A stretch of 64,000 nucleotides of DNA from Limnoperna fortunei (GCA_944474755.1 OX104112.1:67876433-67940432), one strand, 5' to 3'; shown: positions 46,041 through 57,819, counted from the first letter of the stretch. The notes: a model not told the origin generated them from the letters alone. Program-made: numbers and translations.

Positions 46041-46114
46041 AGGCTCCGGCGAGATTCGAACCCGCGACCTCCAGTTTACTAGACTGGCGCTCTAACCAAC
46101 TGAGCTACGGAGCC
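46041..46114 (-). tRNA. tRNA-Thr(AGU), type B, A52G variant
   Basis: Flank class G. T stem 5' strand reads GCGGG, so pair 52-62 becomes G-U. The B box remains; likely functional. Confidence 0.92.
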
Positions 46115-46384
46115 GTGATGGCAAAGGGTTCAAAATTTATATTCTTATGTGTAGACTACATGCGATCTATACAGTTGGTATCAGCAAATGTAAAAGTGAT
46201 GTTTTTTACCACTAGATTTTTTGCACGATTGGTGAGTCAGCTTTGTGCAATATATTCACTCGTATTTGAACACGAATACCTCATTTGTATAGTTTTCATC
46301 ATTTATTGATTTGTCTCAGTACTAGTACAGCACACACTTTTCCCTTGTCCATCCTCCATTTGAATCGCAAGTTTTTTTTAAAAA

Positions 46385-46458
46385 AGGCTCCAGCGAGATT
46401 TGAACTCGCGACCTCCAGTTTACTAGACTGGCGCTCTAACCAACTGAGCTATGGAGCC
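46385..46458 (-). tRNA. tRNA-Thr(AGU), type A
   Basis: T8A6 tract. Confidence 0.95.
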
Positions 46459-46796
46459 TTGCGTGCAAAATACAGCTTATAATGGGTATTTGTTTCTCAT
46501 ACAAGACCTTCCTATGCACAGACATTTCAGCCGAGTTAATGCTGAGCATGATCATTTTGCATGTAATTTATATTGCTATGACACCATTCTTTCTAGGTAA
46601 ACTTATTGAGTCTTACCAGAGTGAGAAAAAGAAAGTTCTGAATGCATGGTTACCTAATGCGCGACTATTCCCGACAAACCCAACATTGAGCGTATCAATC
46701 GTAATGTACAATGGAAATGAAAATGAAATGTCAACTCTAGTTAACGTTTCTATTTGAATGGCACAAAAAGTAACAAACACGCATGTTTGGAGAAAA

Positions 46797-46870
46797 AGGC
46801 TCCGGCGAGATTCGAACTCGCGACCTCCAGTTTACTAGACTGGCGCTCTAACCAACTGAGCTACGGAGCC
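46797..46870 (-). tRNA. tRNA-Thr(AGU), type B
   Basis: Flank class G. Confidence 0.95.
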
Positions 46871-47140
46871 GTGATGGCAAAGGGTTCAAAATTTATATTC
46901 TTATGTGTAGACTACATGCGATCTATACAGTTGGTATCAGCAAATGTAAAAGTGATGTTTTTTACCACTAGATTTTTTGCACGATTGGTGAATCAGCTTT
47001 GTGCAATATATTCACTCGTATTTGAACACGAATACCTCATTTGTATAGTTTTCATCATTTATTGATTTGTCTCAGTACTAGTACAGCACACACTTTTCCC
47101 TTGTCCATCCTCCATTTGAATCGCAAGTTATTTATAAAAA

Positions 47141-47214
47141 AGGCTCCAGCGAGATTTGAACTCGCGACCTCCAGTTTACTAGACTGGCGCTCTAACCAAC
47201 TGAGCTATGGAGCC
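47141..47214 (-). tRNA. tRNA-Thr(AGU), type A
   Basis: A-interrupted tract. Confidence 0.95.
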
Positions 47215-47552
47215 TTGCGTGCAAAATACAGCTTATAATGGGTATTTGTTTCTCATACAAGACCTTCCTATGCACAGACATTTCAGCCGAGTTAATGCTG
47301 AGCATGATCATTTTGCATGTAATTTATATTGCTATGACACCATTCTTTCTAGGTAAACTTATTGAGTCTTACCAGAGTGAGAAAAAGAAAGTTCTGAATG
47401 CATGGCTACCTAATGCGCGACTATTCCCGACAAACCCAACATTGAGCGTATCAATCGTAATGTACAATGGAAATGAAAATGAAATGTCAACTCTAGTTAA
47501 CGTTTCTATTTGAATGGCACAAAAAGTAACAAACACGCATGTTTGGAGAAAA

Positions 47553-47626
47553 AGGCTCCGGCGAGATTCGAACTCGCGACCTCCAGTTTACTAGACTGGC
47601 GCTCTAACCAACTGAGCTACGGAGCC
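47553..47626 (-). tRNA. tRNA-Thr(AGU), type B
   Basis: Flank class T. Confidence 0.95.
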
Positions 47627-47896
47627 GTGATGGCAAAGTGTTCAAAATTTATATTCTTATGTGTAGACTACATACGATCTATACAGCTGGTATCAGCAAA
47701 TGTAAAAGTGATGTTTTTTACCACTAGATTTTTTGCACGATTGGTGAGTCAGCTTTGTGCAATATATTCACTCGTATTTGAACACGAATACCTCATTTGT
47801 ATAGTTTTCATCATTTATTGATTTGTCTCAGTACTAGTACAGCACACACTTTTCCCTTGTCCATCCTCCATTTGAATCGCAAGTTTTTTTTAAAAA

Positions 47897-47970
47897 AGGC
47901 TCCAGCGAGATTTGAACTCGCGACCTCCAGTTTACTAGACTGGCGCTCTAACCAACTGAGCTATGGAGCC
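47897..47970 (-). tRNA. tRNA-Thr(AGU), type A
   Basis: T8A6 tract. Confidence 0.95.
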
Positions 47971-48308
47971 TTGCGTGCAAAATACAGCTTATAATGGGTA
48001 TTTGTTTCTCATACAAGACCTTCCTATGCACAGACATTTCAGCCGAGTTAATGCTGAGCATGATCATTTTGCATGTAATTTATATTGCTATGACACCATT
48101 CTTTCTAGGTAAACTTATTGAGTCTTACCAGAGTGAGAAAAAGAAAGTTCTGAATGCATGGCTACCTAATGCGCGACTATTCCCGACAAACCCAACATTG
48201 AGCGTATCAATCGTAATGTACAATGGAAATGAAAATGAAATGTCAACTCTAGTTAACGTTTCTATTTGAATGGCACAAAAAGTAACAAACACGCATGTTT
48301 GGAGAAAA

Positions 48309-48382
48309 AGGCTCCGGCGAGATTCGAACTCGCGACCTCCAGTTTACTAGACTGGCGCTCTAACCAACTGAGCTACGGAGCC
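48309..48382 (-). tRNA. tRNA-Thr(AGU), type B
   Basis: Flank class G. Confidence 0.95.
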
Positions 48383-48652
48383 GTGATGGCAAAGGGTTCA
48401 AAATTTATATTCTTATGTGTAGACTACATGCGATCTATACAGTTGGTATCAGCAAATGTAAAAGTGATGTTTTTTACCACTAGATTTTTTGCACGATTGG
48501 TGAGTCAGCTTTGTGCAATATATTCACTCGTATTTGAACACGAATACCTCATTTGTATAGTTTTCATCATTTATTGATTTGTCTCAGTACTAGTACAGCA
48601 CACACTTTTCCCTTGTCCATCCTCCATTTGAATCGCAAGTTTTTTTTAAAAA

Positions 48653-48726
48653 AGGCTCCAGCGAGATTTGAACTCGCGACCTCCAGTTTACTAGACTGGC
48701 GCTCTAACCAACTGAGCTATGGAGCC
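48653..48726 (-). tRNA. tRNA-Thr(AGU), type A
   Basis: T8A6 tract. Confidence 0.95.
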
Positions 48727-49063
48727 TTGCGTGCAAAATACAGCTTATAATGGGTATTTGTTTCTCATACAAGACCTTCCTATGCACAGACATTTCAGCC
48801 GAGTTAATGCTGAGCATGATCATTTTGCATGTAATTTATATTGCTATGACACCATTCTTTCTAGGTAAACTTATTGAGTCTTACCAGAGTGAGAAAAAGA
48901 AAGTTCTGAATGCATGGTTACCTAATGCGCGACTATTCCCGACAAACCCACATTGAGCGTATCAATCGTAATGTACAATGGAAATGAAAATGAAATGTCA
49001 ACTCTAGTTAACGTTTCTATTTGAATGGCACAAAAAGTAACAAACACGCATGTTTGGAGAAAA

Positions 49064-49137
49064 AGGCTCCGGCGAGATTCGAACTCGCGACCTCCAGTTT
49101 ACTAGACTGGCGCTCTAACCAACTGAGCTACGGAGCC
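49064..49137 (-). tRNA. tRNA-Thr(AGU), type B
   Basis: Flank class G; the neighbouring S1 has the 'aaacccacattg' deletion. Confidence 0.95.
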
Positions 49138-49407
49138 GTGATGGCAAAGGGTTCAAAATTTATATTCTTATGTGTAGACTACATGCGATCTATACAGTTG
49201 GTATCAGCAAATGTAAAAGTGATGTTTTTTACCACTAGATTTTTTGCACGATTGGTGAGTCAGCTTTGTGCAATATATTCACTCGTATTTGAACACGAAT
49301 ACCTCATTTGTATAGTTTTCATCATTTATTGATTTGTCTCAGTACTAGTACAGCACACACTTTTCCCTTGTCCATCCTCCATTTGAATCGCAAGTTATTT
49401 ATAAAAA

Positions 49408-49481
49408 AGGCTCCAGCGAGATTTGAACTCGCGACCTCCAGTTTACTAGACTGGCGCTCTAACCAACTGAGCTATGGAGCC
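49408..49481 (-). tRNA. tRNA-Thr(AGU), type A
   Basis: A-interrupted tract. Confidence 0.95.
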
Positions 49482-49818
49482 TTGCGTGCAAAATACAGCT
49501 TATAATGGGTATTTGTTTCTCATACAAGACCTTCCTATGCACAGACATTTCAGCCGAGTTAATGCTGAGCATGATCATTTTGCATGTAATTTATATTGCT
49601 ATGACACCATTCTTTCTAGGTAAACTATTGAGTCTTACCAGAGTGAGAAAAAGAAAGTTCTGAATGCATGGCTACCTAATGCGCGACTATTCCCGACAAA
49701 CCCAACATTGAGCGTATCAATCGTAATGTACAATGGAAATGAAAATGAAATGTCAACTCTAGTTAACGTTTCTATTTGAATGGCACAAAAAGTAACAAAC
49801 ACGCATGTTTGGAGAAAA

Positions 49819-49892
49819 AGGCTCCGGCGAGATTCGAACTCGCGACCTCCAGTTTACTAGACTGGCGCTCTAACCAACTGAGCTATGGAGCC
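49819..49892 (-). tRNA. tRNA-Thr(AGU), type B with type A 5' end
   Basis: Flank class T. The 5' acceptor strand is GGCTCCA as in type A while the 3' strand stays type B, giving an A7-C66 mismatch. The upstream S2 has a 7-bp deletion. Confidence 0.85.
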
Positions 49893-50155
49893 GTGATGGC
49901 AAAGTGTTCAAAATTTATATTCTTATGTGTAGACTACATGCGATCTATACAGCTGGTATCAGCAAATGTAAAAGTGATGTTTTTTACCACTTTGCACGAT
50001 TGGTGAGTCAGCTTTGTGCAATATATTCACTCGTATTTGAACACGAATACCTCATTTGTATAGTTTTCATCATTTATTGATTTGTCTCAGTACTAGTACA
50101 GCACACACTTTTCCCTTGTCCATCCTCCATTTGAATCGCAAGTTTTTTTAAAAAA

Positions 50156-50229
50156 AGGCTCCAGCGAGATTTGAACTCGCGACCTCCAGTTTACTAGACT
50201 GGCGCTCTAACCAACTGAGCTATGGAGCC
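50156..50229 (-). tRNA. tRNA-Thr(AGU), type A
   Basis: T7A7 tract, the only one right of 30.5 kb. Confidence 0.95.
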
Positions 50230-50567
50230 TTGCGTGCAAAATACAGCTTATAATGGGTATTTGTTTCTCATACAAGACCTTCCTATGCACAGACATTTCA
50301 GCCGAGTTAATGCTGAGCATGATCATTTTGCATGTAATTTATATTGCTATGACACCATTCTTTCTAGGTAAACTTATTGAGTCTTACCAGAGTGAGAAAA
50401 AGAAAGTTCTGAATGCATGGCTACCTAATGCGCGACTATTCCCGACAAACCCAACATTGAGCGTATCAATCGTAATGTACAATGGAAATGAAAATGAAAT
50501 GTCAACTCTAGTTAACGTTTCTATTTGAATGGCACAAAAAGTAACAAACACGCATGTTTGGAGAAAA

Positions 50568-50641
50568 AGGCTCCGGCGAGATTCGAACTCGCGACCTCCA
50601 GTTTACTAGACTGGCGCTCTAACCAACTGAGCTACGGAGCC
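50568..50641 (-). tRNA. tRNA-Thr(AGU), type B
   Basis: Flank class T. Confidence 0.95.
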
Positions 50642-50911
50642 GTGATGGCAAAGTGTTCAAAATTTATATTCTTATGTGTAGACTACATACGATCTATACA
50701 GCTGGTATCAGCAAATGTAAAAGTGATGTTTTTTACCACTAGATTTTTTGCACGATTGGTGAGTCAGCTTTGTGCAATATATTCACTCGTATTTGAACAC
50801 GAATACCTCATTTGTATAGTTTTCATCATTTATTGATTTGTCTCAGTACTAGTACAGCACACTCTTTTCCCTTGTCCATCCTCCATTTGAATCGCAAGTT
50901 TTTTTTAAAAA

Positions 50912-50985
50912 AGGCTCCAGCGAGATTTGAACTCGCGACCTCCAGTTTACTAGACTGGCGCTCTAACCAACTGAGCTATGGAGCC
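50912..50985 (-). tRNA. tRNA-Thr(AGU), type A
   Basis: T8A6 tract. Confidence 0.95.
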
Positions 50986-51323
50986 TTGCGTGCAAAATAC
51001 AGCTTATAATGGGTATTTGTTTCTCATACAAGACCTTCCTATGCACAGACATTTCAGCCGAGTTAATGCTGAGCATGATCATTTTGCATGTAATTTATAT
51101 TGCTATGACACCATTCTTTCTAGGTAAACTTATTGAGTCTTACCAGAGTGAGAAAAAGAAAGTTCTGAATGCATGGCTACCTAATGCGCGACTATTCCCG
51201 ACAAACCCAACATTGAGCGTATCAATCGTAATGTACAATGGAAATGAAAATGAAATGTCAACTCTAGTTAACGTTTCTATTTGAATGGCACAAAAAGTAA
51301 CAAACACGCATGTTTGGAGAAAA

Positions 51324-51397
51324 AGGCTCCGGCGAGATTCGAACTCGCGACCTCCAGTTTACTAGACTGGCGCTCTAACCAACTGAGCTACGGAGCC
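51324..51397 (-). tRNA. tRNA-Thr(AGU), type B
   Basis: Flank class G. Confidence 0.95.
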
Positions 51398-51667
51398 GTG
51401 ATGGCAAAGGGTTCAAAATTTATATTCTTATGTGTAGACTACATGCGATCTATACAGTTGGTATCAGCAAATGTAAAAGTGATGTTTTTTACCACTAGAT
51501 TTTTTGCACGATTGGTGAGTCAGCTTTGTGCAATATATTCACTCGTATTTGAACACGAATACCTCATTTGTATAGTTTTCATCATTTATTGATTTGTCTC
51601 AGTACTAGTACAGCACACACTTTTCCCTTGTCCATCCTCCATTTGAATCGCAAGTTTTTTTTAAAAA

Positions 51668-51741
51668 AGGCTCCAGCGAGATTTGAACTCGCGACCTCCA
51701 GTTTACTAGACTGGCGCTCTAACCAACTGAGCTATGGAGCC
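51668..51741 (-). tRNA. tRNA-Thr(AGU), type A
   Basis: T8A6 tract. Confidence 0.95.
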
Positions 51742-52078
51742 TTGCGTGCAAAATACAGCTTATAATGGGTATTTGTTTCTCATACAAGACCTTCCTATGC
51801 ACAGACATTTCAGCCGAGTTAATGCTGAGCATGATCATTTTGCATGTAATTTATATTGCTATGACACCATTCTTTCTAGGTAAACTTATTGAGTCTTACC
51901 AGAGTGAGAAAAAGAAAGTTCTGAATGCATGGTTACCTAATGCGCGACTATTCCCGACAAACCCACATTGAGCGTATCAATCGTAATGTACAATGGAAAT
52001 GAAAATGAAATGTCAACTCTAGTTAACGTTTCTATTTGAATGGCACAAAAAGTAACAAACACGCATGTTTGGAGAAAA

Positions 52079-52152
52079 AGGCTCCGGCGAGATTCGAACT
52101 CGCGACCTCCAGTTTACTAGACTGGCGCTCTAACCAACTGAGCTACGGAGCC
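52079..52152 (-). tRNA. tRNA-Thr(AGU), type B
   Basis: Flank class G; the neighbouring S1 has the 'aaacccacattg' deletion. Confidence 0.95.
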
Positions 52153-52422
52153 GTGATGGCAAAGGGTTCAAAATTTATATTCTTATGTGTAGACTACATG
52201 CGATCTATACAGTTGGTATCAGCAAATGTAAAAGTGATGTTTTTTACCACTAGATTTTTTGCACGATTGGTGAGTCAGCTTTGTGCAATATATTCACTCG
52301 TATTTGAACACGAATACCTCATTTGTATAGTTTTCATCATTTATTGATTTGTCTCAGTACTAGTACAGCACACACTTTTCCCTTGTCCATCCTCCATTTG
52401 AATCGCAAGTTATTTATAAAAA

Positions 52423-52496
52423 AGGCTCCAGCGAGATTTGAACTCGCGACCTCCAGTTTACTAGACTGGCGCTCTAACCAACTGAGCTATGGAGCC
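52423..52496 (-). tRNA. tRNA-Thr(AGU), type A
   Basis: A-interrupted tract. Confidence 0.95.
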
Positions 52497-52833
52497 TTGC
52501 GTGCAAAATACAGCTTATAATGGGTATTTGTTTCTCATACAAAACCTTCCTATGCACAGACATTTCAGCCGAGTTAATGCTGAGCATGATCATTTTGCAT
52601 GTAATTTATATTGCTATGACACCATTCTTTCTAGGTAAACTATTGAGTCTTACCAGAGTGAGAAAAAGAAAGTTCTGAATGCATGGCTACCTAATGCGCG
52701 ACTATTCCCGACAAACCCAACATTGAGCGTATCAATCGTAATGTACAATGGAAATGAAAATGAAATGTCAACTCTAGTTAACGTTTCTATTTGAATGGCA
52801 CAAAAAGTAACAAACACGCATGTTTGGAGAAAA

Positions 52834-52907
52834 AGGCTCCGGCGAGATTCGAACTCGCGACCTCCAGTTTACTAGACTGGCGCTCTAACCAACTGAGCTA
52901 TGGAGCC
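52834..52907 (-). tRNA. tRNA-Thr(AGU), type B with type A 5' end
   Basis: Flank class T. A7-C66 mismatch and 7-bp S2 deletion, as in the copy 3015 bp to the left. Confidence 0.85.
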
Positions 52908-53170
52908 GTGATGGCAAAGTGTTCAAAATTTATATTCTTATGTGTAGACTACATGCGATCTATACAGCTGGTATCAGCAAATGTAAAAGTGATGTTTTTT
53001 ACCACTTTGCACGATTGGTGAGTCAGCTTTGTGCAATATATTCACTCGTATTTGAACACGAATACCTCATTTGTATAGTTTTCATCATTTATTGATTTGT
53101 CTCAGTACTAGTACAGCACACACTTTTCCCTTGTCCATCCTCCATTTGAATCGCAAGTTTTTTTTAAAAA

Positions 53171-53244
53171 AGGCTCCAGCGAGATTTGAACTCGCGACCT
53201 CCAGTTTACTAGACTGGCGCTCTAACCAACTGAGCTATGGAGCC
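53171..53244 (-). tRNA. tRNA-Thr(AGU), type A
   Basis: T8A6 tract. Last tRNA before the second element. Confidence 0.95.
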
Positions 53245-53301
53245 TTGCGTGCAAAATACAGCTTATAATGGGTATTTTTTTCTCATACAAGACCTTCCTG
53301 G

Positions 53302-53325
53302 TTCAAAGTCAGTTAAAGTGCGCCA
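53302..53325 (+). repeat. Left terminal inverted repeat
   Basis: 24 bp starting TTCAAAGTCAGTTAAAGTGC and ending GCCA. Exact inverse of 55650-55673. Confidence 0.93.
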
Positions 53326-53490
53326 TTTGCACGGGAAAAACGGCTGAAGATTTTCGGCTTTGAAAACAAGACAAATGTATTTATTTTGTAAGAACTATAT
53401 TTGAACAATTAGAAAACAAAAAAGGTAGCTCTTGAATAACAAGTTCACATCAAGAAAAACATGAATATACATGTGGTGGTATTTTGGATG

Positions 53491-55287
53491 GTGAATTACG
53501 TTACTTCTGTCTACTGTAACTATATCAAACATATTTTATCGTAAAAAGAACCACAATTGCATATAAAACACATTTATATGATAGATATATGATTGATTTA
53601 CCAAAATAAAACATTTAAGAAACCCAACATTAACCAACTCTAAAAGATATCAGTCAACTCCTTGATACTTGAACAATAAAAAGGAAAATAGACGCTTTAA
53701 AGAAAAAGTGTCTATTTTTCAATGTTGATACTCTTTTATTTTCAAAGTCTAAAGACCATTTAAATAAATATGTTCGTTTGTTGACCATTAAAGATAATAC
53801 TTAACAAATTTAAAAGACTTGAAATTTTATCAAACAGATATTTATTACACTTAACAGTAGTAGTACCATGTGTAACGTAATTCACAGAAGTCCATAAAAT
53901 ATATACAATCTTGTTATCTTATGTTTAAATTGGAACCATTATAGAAAAAGAGCTTTTGGGTTATGATTATTTTTTTGGTACAATGATTTGCAATATCTTT
54001 GCAACGATATTAACACATAAAACATAAAATCTTTTAAAATGTCACATTAAATTCCCAATGCGAAGAAATATTAAAAAAATCCCCAGTTACACAAATGAAA
54101 TTGTGCTGTTCACAACGGTTTGATTAAAGATAAACAATGGGCTATGATCATTTCACACCATTAAATGTTTTGGAACAAATGGTTGTGTATTCAGTACTGT
54201 TGTATTGACAATTGTCTTTTTACACAATAGTGAATTACGTTACACAAGAAAGTAAGAGTGATAGATCTTTACTACATGATTTTCTAAACTATTTATTGTC
54301 ATGGTGTTGTATTATAATTTATACTTATTTTTTGCAAATGCTTTCAATTATAGCAAGATAAAATTTAAAATGAAAGTGCCATTTTAAAACAAAATGATAT
54401 ATCCAACTGGTGTTTGGTAGTATCGATAAGGAAATGTCAACGTTTCCAAATGCCTAACTCCTTCTAAATTGTATGCCTATCTTCGGTTAGTGTTTAAACA
54501 TTTTTTTCACATCATTTTATCAACTTTTACCATTTTTTGGAAACAAACTATAACATAAATGTGCATGTGATTTACGTTACAATACGTAAATTACGTTACA
54601 CTAAACTTTGTGCCCTCACGTGACGTAAATACAAATGGAATCAATATTCCATATTCACAGTTCTGCAGTATATTATATATTGTGTCGTTTAATAATAATT
54701 TTCGCTGACAATTAATGCTATATAATATGTGTTCTTGTTAAATAAATGTGTACTAACGAGTGATGGTAATGTTTACACAAGAAAATGTTTCAAATGTCTC
54801 CCGCTTGGCAACTTAGTTTTCAATAAACGCCCTTATTTTAGGCGGTGTCAAAAAATAATGTTTCCAGGTAATTTGTTCCTAGGAAATAAGTTTTAAAGCA
54901 TGTTTACTGAATATACCGTAACGTAATTCACTGCAACGTAATTTACGGACATAAGCATTTGCAAATATATGAGAAATGTTTTAACAGCTAAAAACAATGT
55001 TTATATGGCAATTATGGTTAACATCAGTGTGTTTATTACTCACAGTGTTTGACGCTTATAGCATATACCTATTATGAGGAAGGTACCGTAACGTAATTCA
55101 CAATTAAATGCAAAAAATTAAAAATTGAAATCAAAGACTAGTTTTTAGGCCAAAATTATTCATACACCTTTTAATCATGATTTATAAATATTTTGAAGCA
55201 TTTTTGTACATATTCGTTCACGAATCATTACTGTATTAATGAAATATGTTTGCAATACGACTATCATGAAATTGTAACGTAATTCAC
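53491..55287. repeat. Dispersed 14-bp motif GTAACGTAATTCAC, nine copies
   Basis: Exact copies: 53491-53504 (minus), 53872-53885 (plus), 54230-54243 (minus), 54918-54931, 55088-55101 and 55274-55287 (plus). One- or two-base variants: 54567-54580 and 54586-54599 (minus), 54933-54946 (plus). Two weaker partial matches lie near 54620 and 55556. Such repeats inside DNA transposons can be transposase or host-factor binding sites; the role here is inferred. Confidence 0.85.
53685..53718. repeat. Inverted repeat inside the DNA element
   Basis: AAAATAGACGCTTT (53685-53698) and AAAGTGTCTATTTT (53705-53718) pair over 14 bp with one mismatch around a six-base loop. Confidence 0.75.
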
Positions 55288-55649
55288 AGCATTTTATGGG
55301 ACACAAATACTGTGTTGTTTTTTTTTATTTCCAAATATACTGACATAAAAACAGGGTGTTTTTATCCAAATTCTGACAATTCTCTATCATAGAAAACATA
55401 TTTCACTTATTTATTTCGCTATAAATTTTCTTTCTTTGTAAATAAATTTAGTACTCCAAATTTGTGACATAATGGTTTTTACTATGTAGGCTTCAAAATT
55501 AGTCAGTGTTGACCAATTAATGAGTTAAACAGAACATTATTGTTAATTTTTTCAACACGTAATTACCTACGAGTTAAATTAAAGTCAAATTCCCATAACA
55601 ATTATACTATTGGTCATCAAAAAACGTCTGTGACCACAATATTTGTAAT

Positions 55650-55673
55650 TGGCGCACTTTAACTGACTTTGAA
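55650..55673 (-). repeat. Right terminal inverted repeat
   Basis: Reverse complement matches 53302-53325 at all 24 positions. The outermost two bases of the element (GG on the left, TG on the right) do not pair. Confidence 0.93.
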
Positions 55674-55962
55674 TGTCCTATGCACAGACATTTCAGCCGA
55701 GTTAATGCTGAGCATGATCATTTTGCATGTAATTTATATTGCTATGACACCATTCTTTCTAGGTAAACTTATTGAGTCTTACCAGAGTGAGAAAAAGAAA
55801 GTTCTGAATGCATGGCTACCTAATGCGCGACTATTCCCGACAAACCCAACATTGAGCGTATCAATCGTAATGTACAATGGAAATGAAAATGAAATGTCAA
55901 CTCTAGTTAACGTTTCTATTTGAATGGCACAAAAAGTAACAAACACGCATGTTTGGAGAAAA

Positions 55963-56036
55963 AGGCTCCGGCGAGATTCGAACTCGCGACCTCCAGTTTA
56001 CTAGACTGGCGCTCTAACCAACTGAGCTACGGAGCC
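55963..56036 (-). tRNA. tRNA-Thr(AGU), type B
   Basis: Flank class T. Confidence 0.95.
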
Positions 56037-56306
56037 GTGATGGCAAAGTGTTCAAAATTTATATTCTTATGTGTAGACTACATACGATCTATACAGCTGG
56101 TATCAGCAAATGTAAAAGTGATGTTTTTTACCACTAGATTTTTTGCACGATTGGTGAGTCAGCTTTGTGCAATATATTCACTCGTATTTGAACACGAATA
56201 CCTCATTTGTATAGTTTTCATCATTTATTGATTTGTCTCAGTACTAGTACAGCACACACTTTTCCCTTGTCCATCCTCCATTTGAATCGCAAGTTTTTTT
56301 TAAAAA

Positions 56307-56380
56307 AGGCTCCAGCGAGATTTGAACTCGCGACCTCCAGTTTACTAGACTGGCGCTCTAACCAACTGAGCTATGGAGCC
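56307..56380 (-). tRNA. tRNA-Thr(AGU), type A
   Basis: T8A6 tract. Confidence 0.95.
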
Positions 56381-56718
56381 TTGCGTGCAAAATACAGCTT
56401 ATAATGGGTATTTGTTTCTCATACAAGACCTTCCTATGCACAGACATTTCAGCCGAGTTAATGCAGAGCATGATCATTTTGCATGTAATTTATATTGCTA
56501 TGACACCATTCTTTCTAGATAAACTTATTGAGTCTTACCAGAGTGAGAAAAAGAAAGTTCTGAATGCATGGCTACCTAATGCGCGACTATTCCCGACAAA
56601 CCCAACATTGAGCGTATCAATCGTAATGTACAATGGAAATGAAAATGAAATGTCAACTCTAGTTAACGTTTCTATTTGAATGGCACAAAAAGTAACAAAC
56701 ACGCATGTTTGGAGAAAA

Positions 56719-56792
56719 AGGCTCCGGCGAGATTCGAACTCGCGACCTCCAGTTTACTAGACTGGCGCTCTAACCAACTGAGCTACGGAGCC
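56719..56792 (-). tRNA. tRNA-Thr(AGU), type B
   Basis: Flank class T; S2 has one extra T in 'agatttttttgc'. Confidence 0.95.
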
Positions 56793-57063
56793 GTGATGGC
56801 AAAGTGTTCAAAATTTATATTCTTATGTGTAGACTACATGCGATCTATACAGTTGGTATCAGCAAATGTAAAAGTGATGTTTTTTACCACTAGATTTTTT
56901 TGCACGATTGGTGAGTCAGCTTTGTGCAATATATTCACTCGTATTTGAACACGAATACCTCATTTGTATAGTTTTCATCATTTATTGATTTGTCTCAGTA
57001 CTAGTACAGCACACACTTTTCCCTTGTCCATCCTCCATTTGAATCGCAAGTTTTTTTTAAAAA

Positions 57064-57137
57064 AGGCTCCAGCGAGATTTGAACTCGCGACCTCCAGTTT
57101 ACTAGACTGGCGCTCTAACCAACTGAGCTATGGAGCC
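57064..57137 (-). tRNA. tRNA-Thr(AGU), type A
   Basis: T8A6 tract. Confidence 0.95.
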
Positions 57138-57475
57138 TTGCGTGCAAAATACAGCTTATAATGGGTATTTGTTTCTCATACAAGACCTTCCTATGCACAG
57201 ACATTTCAGCCGAGTTAATGCTGAGCATGATCATTTTGCATGTAATTGATATTGCTATGACACCATTCTTTCTAGGTAAACTTATTGAGTCTTACCAGAG
57301 TGAGAAAAAGAAAGTTCTGAATGCATGGTTACCTAATGCGCGACTATTCCCGACAAACCCAACATTGAGCGTATCAATCGTAATGTACAATGGAAATGAA
57401 AATGAAATGTCAACTCTAGTTAACGTTTCTATTTGAATGGCACAAAAAGTAACAAACACGCATGTTTGGAGAAAA

Positions 57476-57549
57476 AGGCTCCGGCGAGATTCGAACTCGC
57501 GACCTCCAGTTTACTAGACTGGCGCTCTAACCAACTGAGCTACGGAGCC
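57476..57549 (-). tRNA. tRNA-Thr(AGU), type B
   Basis: Flank class G. Confidence 0.95.
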
Positions 57550-57819
57550 GTGATGGCAAAGGGTTCAAAATTTATATTCTTATGTGTAGACTACATGCGA
57601 TCTATACAGTTGGTATCAGCAAATGTAAAAGTGATGTTTTTTACCACTAGATTTTTTGCACGATTGGTGAGTCAGCTTTGTGCAATATATTCACTCGTAT
57701 TTGAACACGAATACCTCATTTGTATAGTTTTCATCATTTATTGATTTGTCTCAGTACTAGTACAGCACACACTTTTCCCTTGTCCATCCTCCATTTGAAT
57801 CGCAAGTTATTTATAAAAA

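Larger units (their letters stand above)
24075..53299 (-). repeat. Tandem array of tRNA-Thr dyad units, middle block
   Basis: About 39 units in the same order and orientation as the left block. To about 30.8 kb the variants match the left block. Beyond it, new diagnostic variants become common: 'aaagtg' in the type B flank, 'cagctgg' and 'tacatacg' in S2, a T8A6 or an A-interrupted tract beside type A, and 'atggttacc' in S1. Units of 751 bp (5-bp deletion), 839 bp (83-bp duplication) and about 748 bp (7-bp deletion) occur. The block ends in S1 at the second element. Confidence 0.97.
53300..55675. mobile_element. DNA element with 24-bp terminal inverted repeats, non-autonomous
   Basis: A 2376-bp AT-rich insertion in spacer S1. 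TCCT lies immediately outside both ends (53296-53299 and 55676-55679) and occurs once in uninterrupted units, so it is probably the target-site duplication. Exact inverted repeats begin two bases inside each end. No ORF of 60 codons or more lies in the interior, so it cannot encode a full transposase and must rely on a partner. The interior has a 14-bp motif repeated nine times and a 14-bp-arm hairpin at 53685-53718. I cannot assign the superfamily. Confidence 0.85.
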
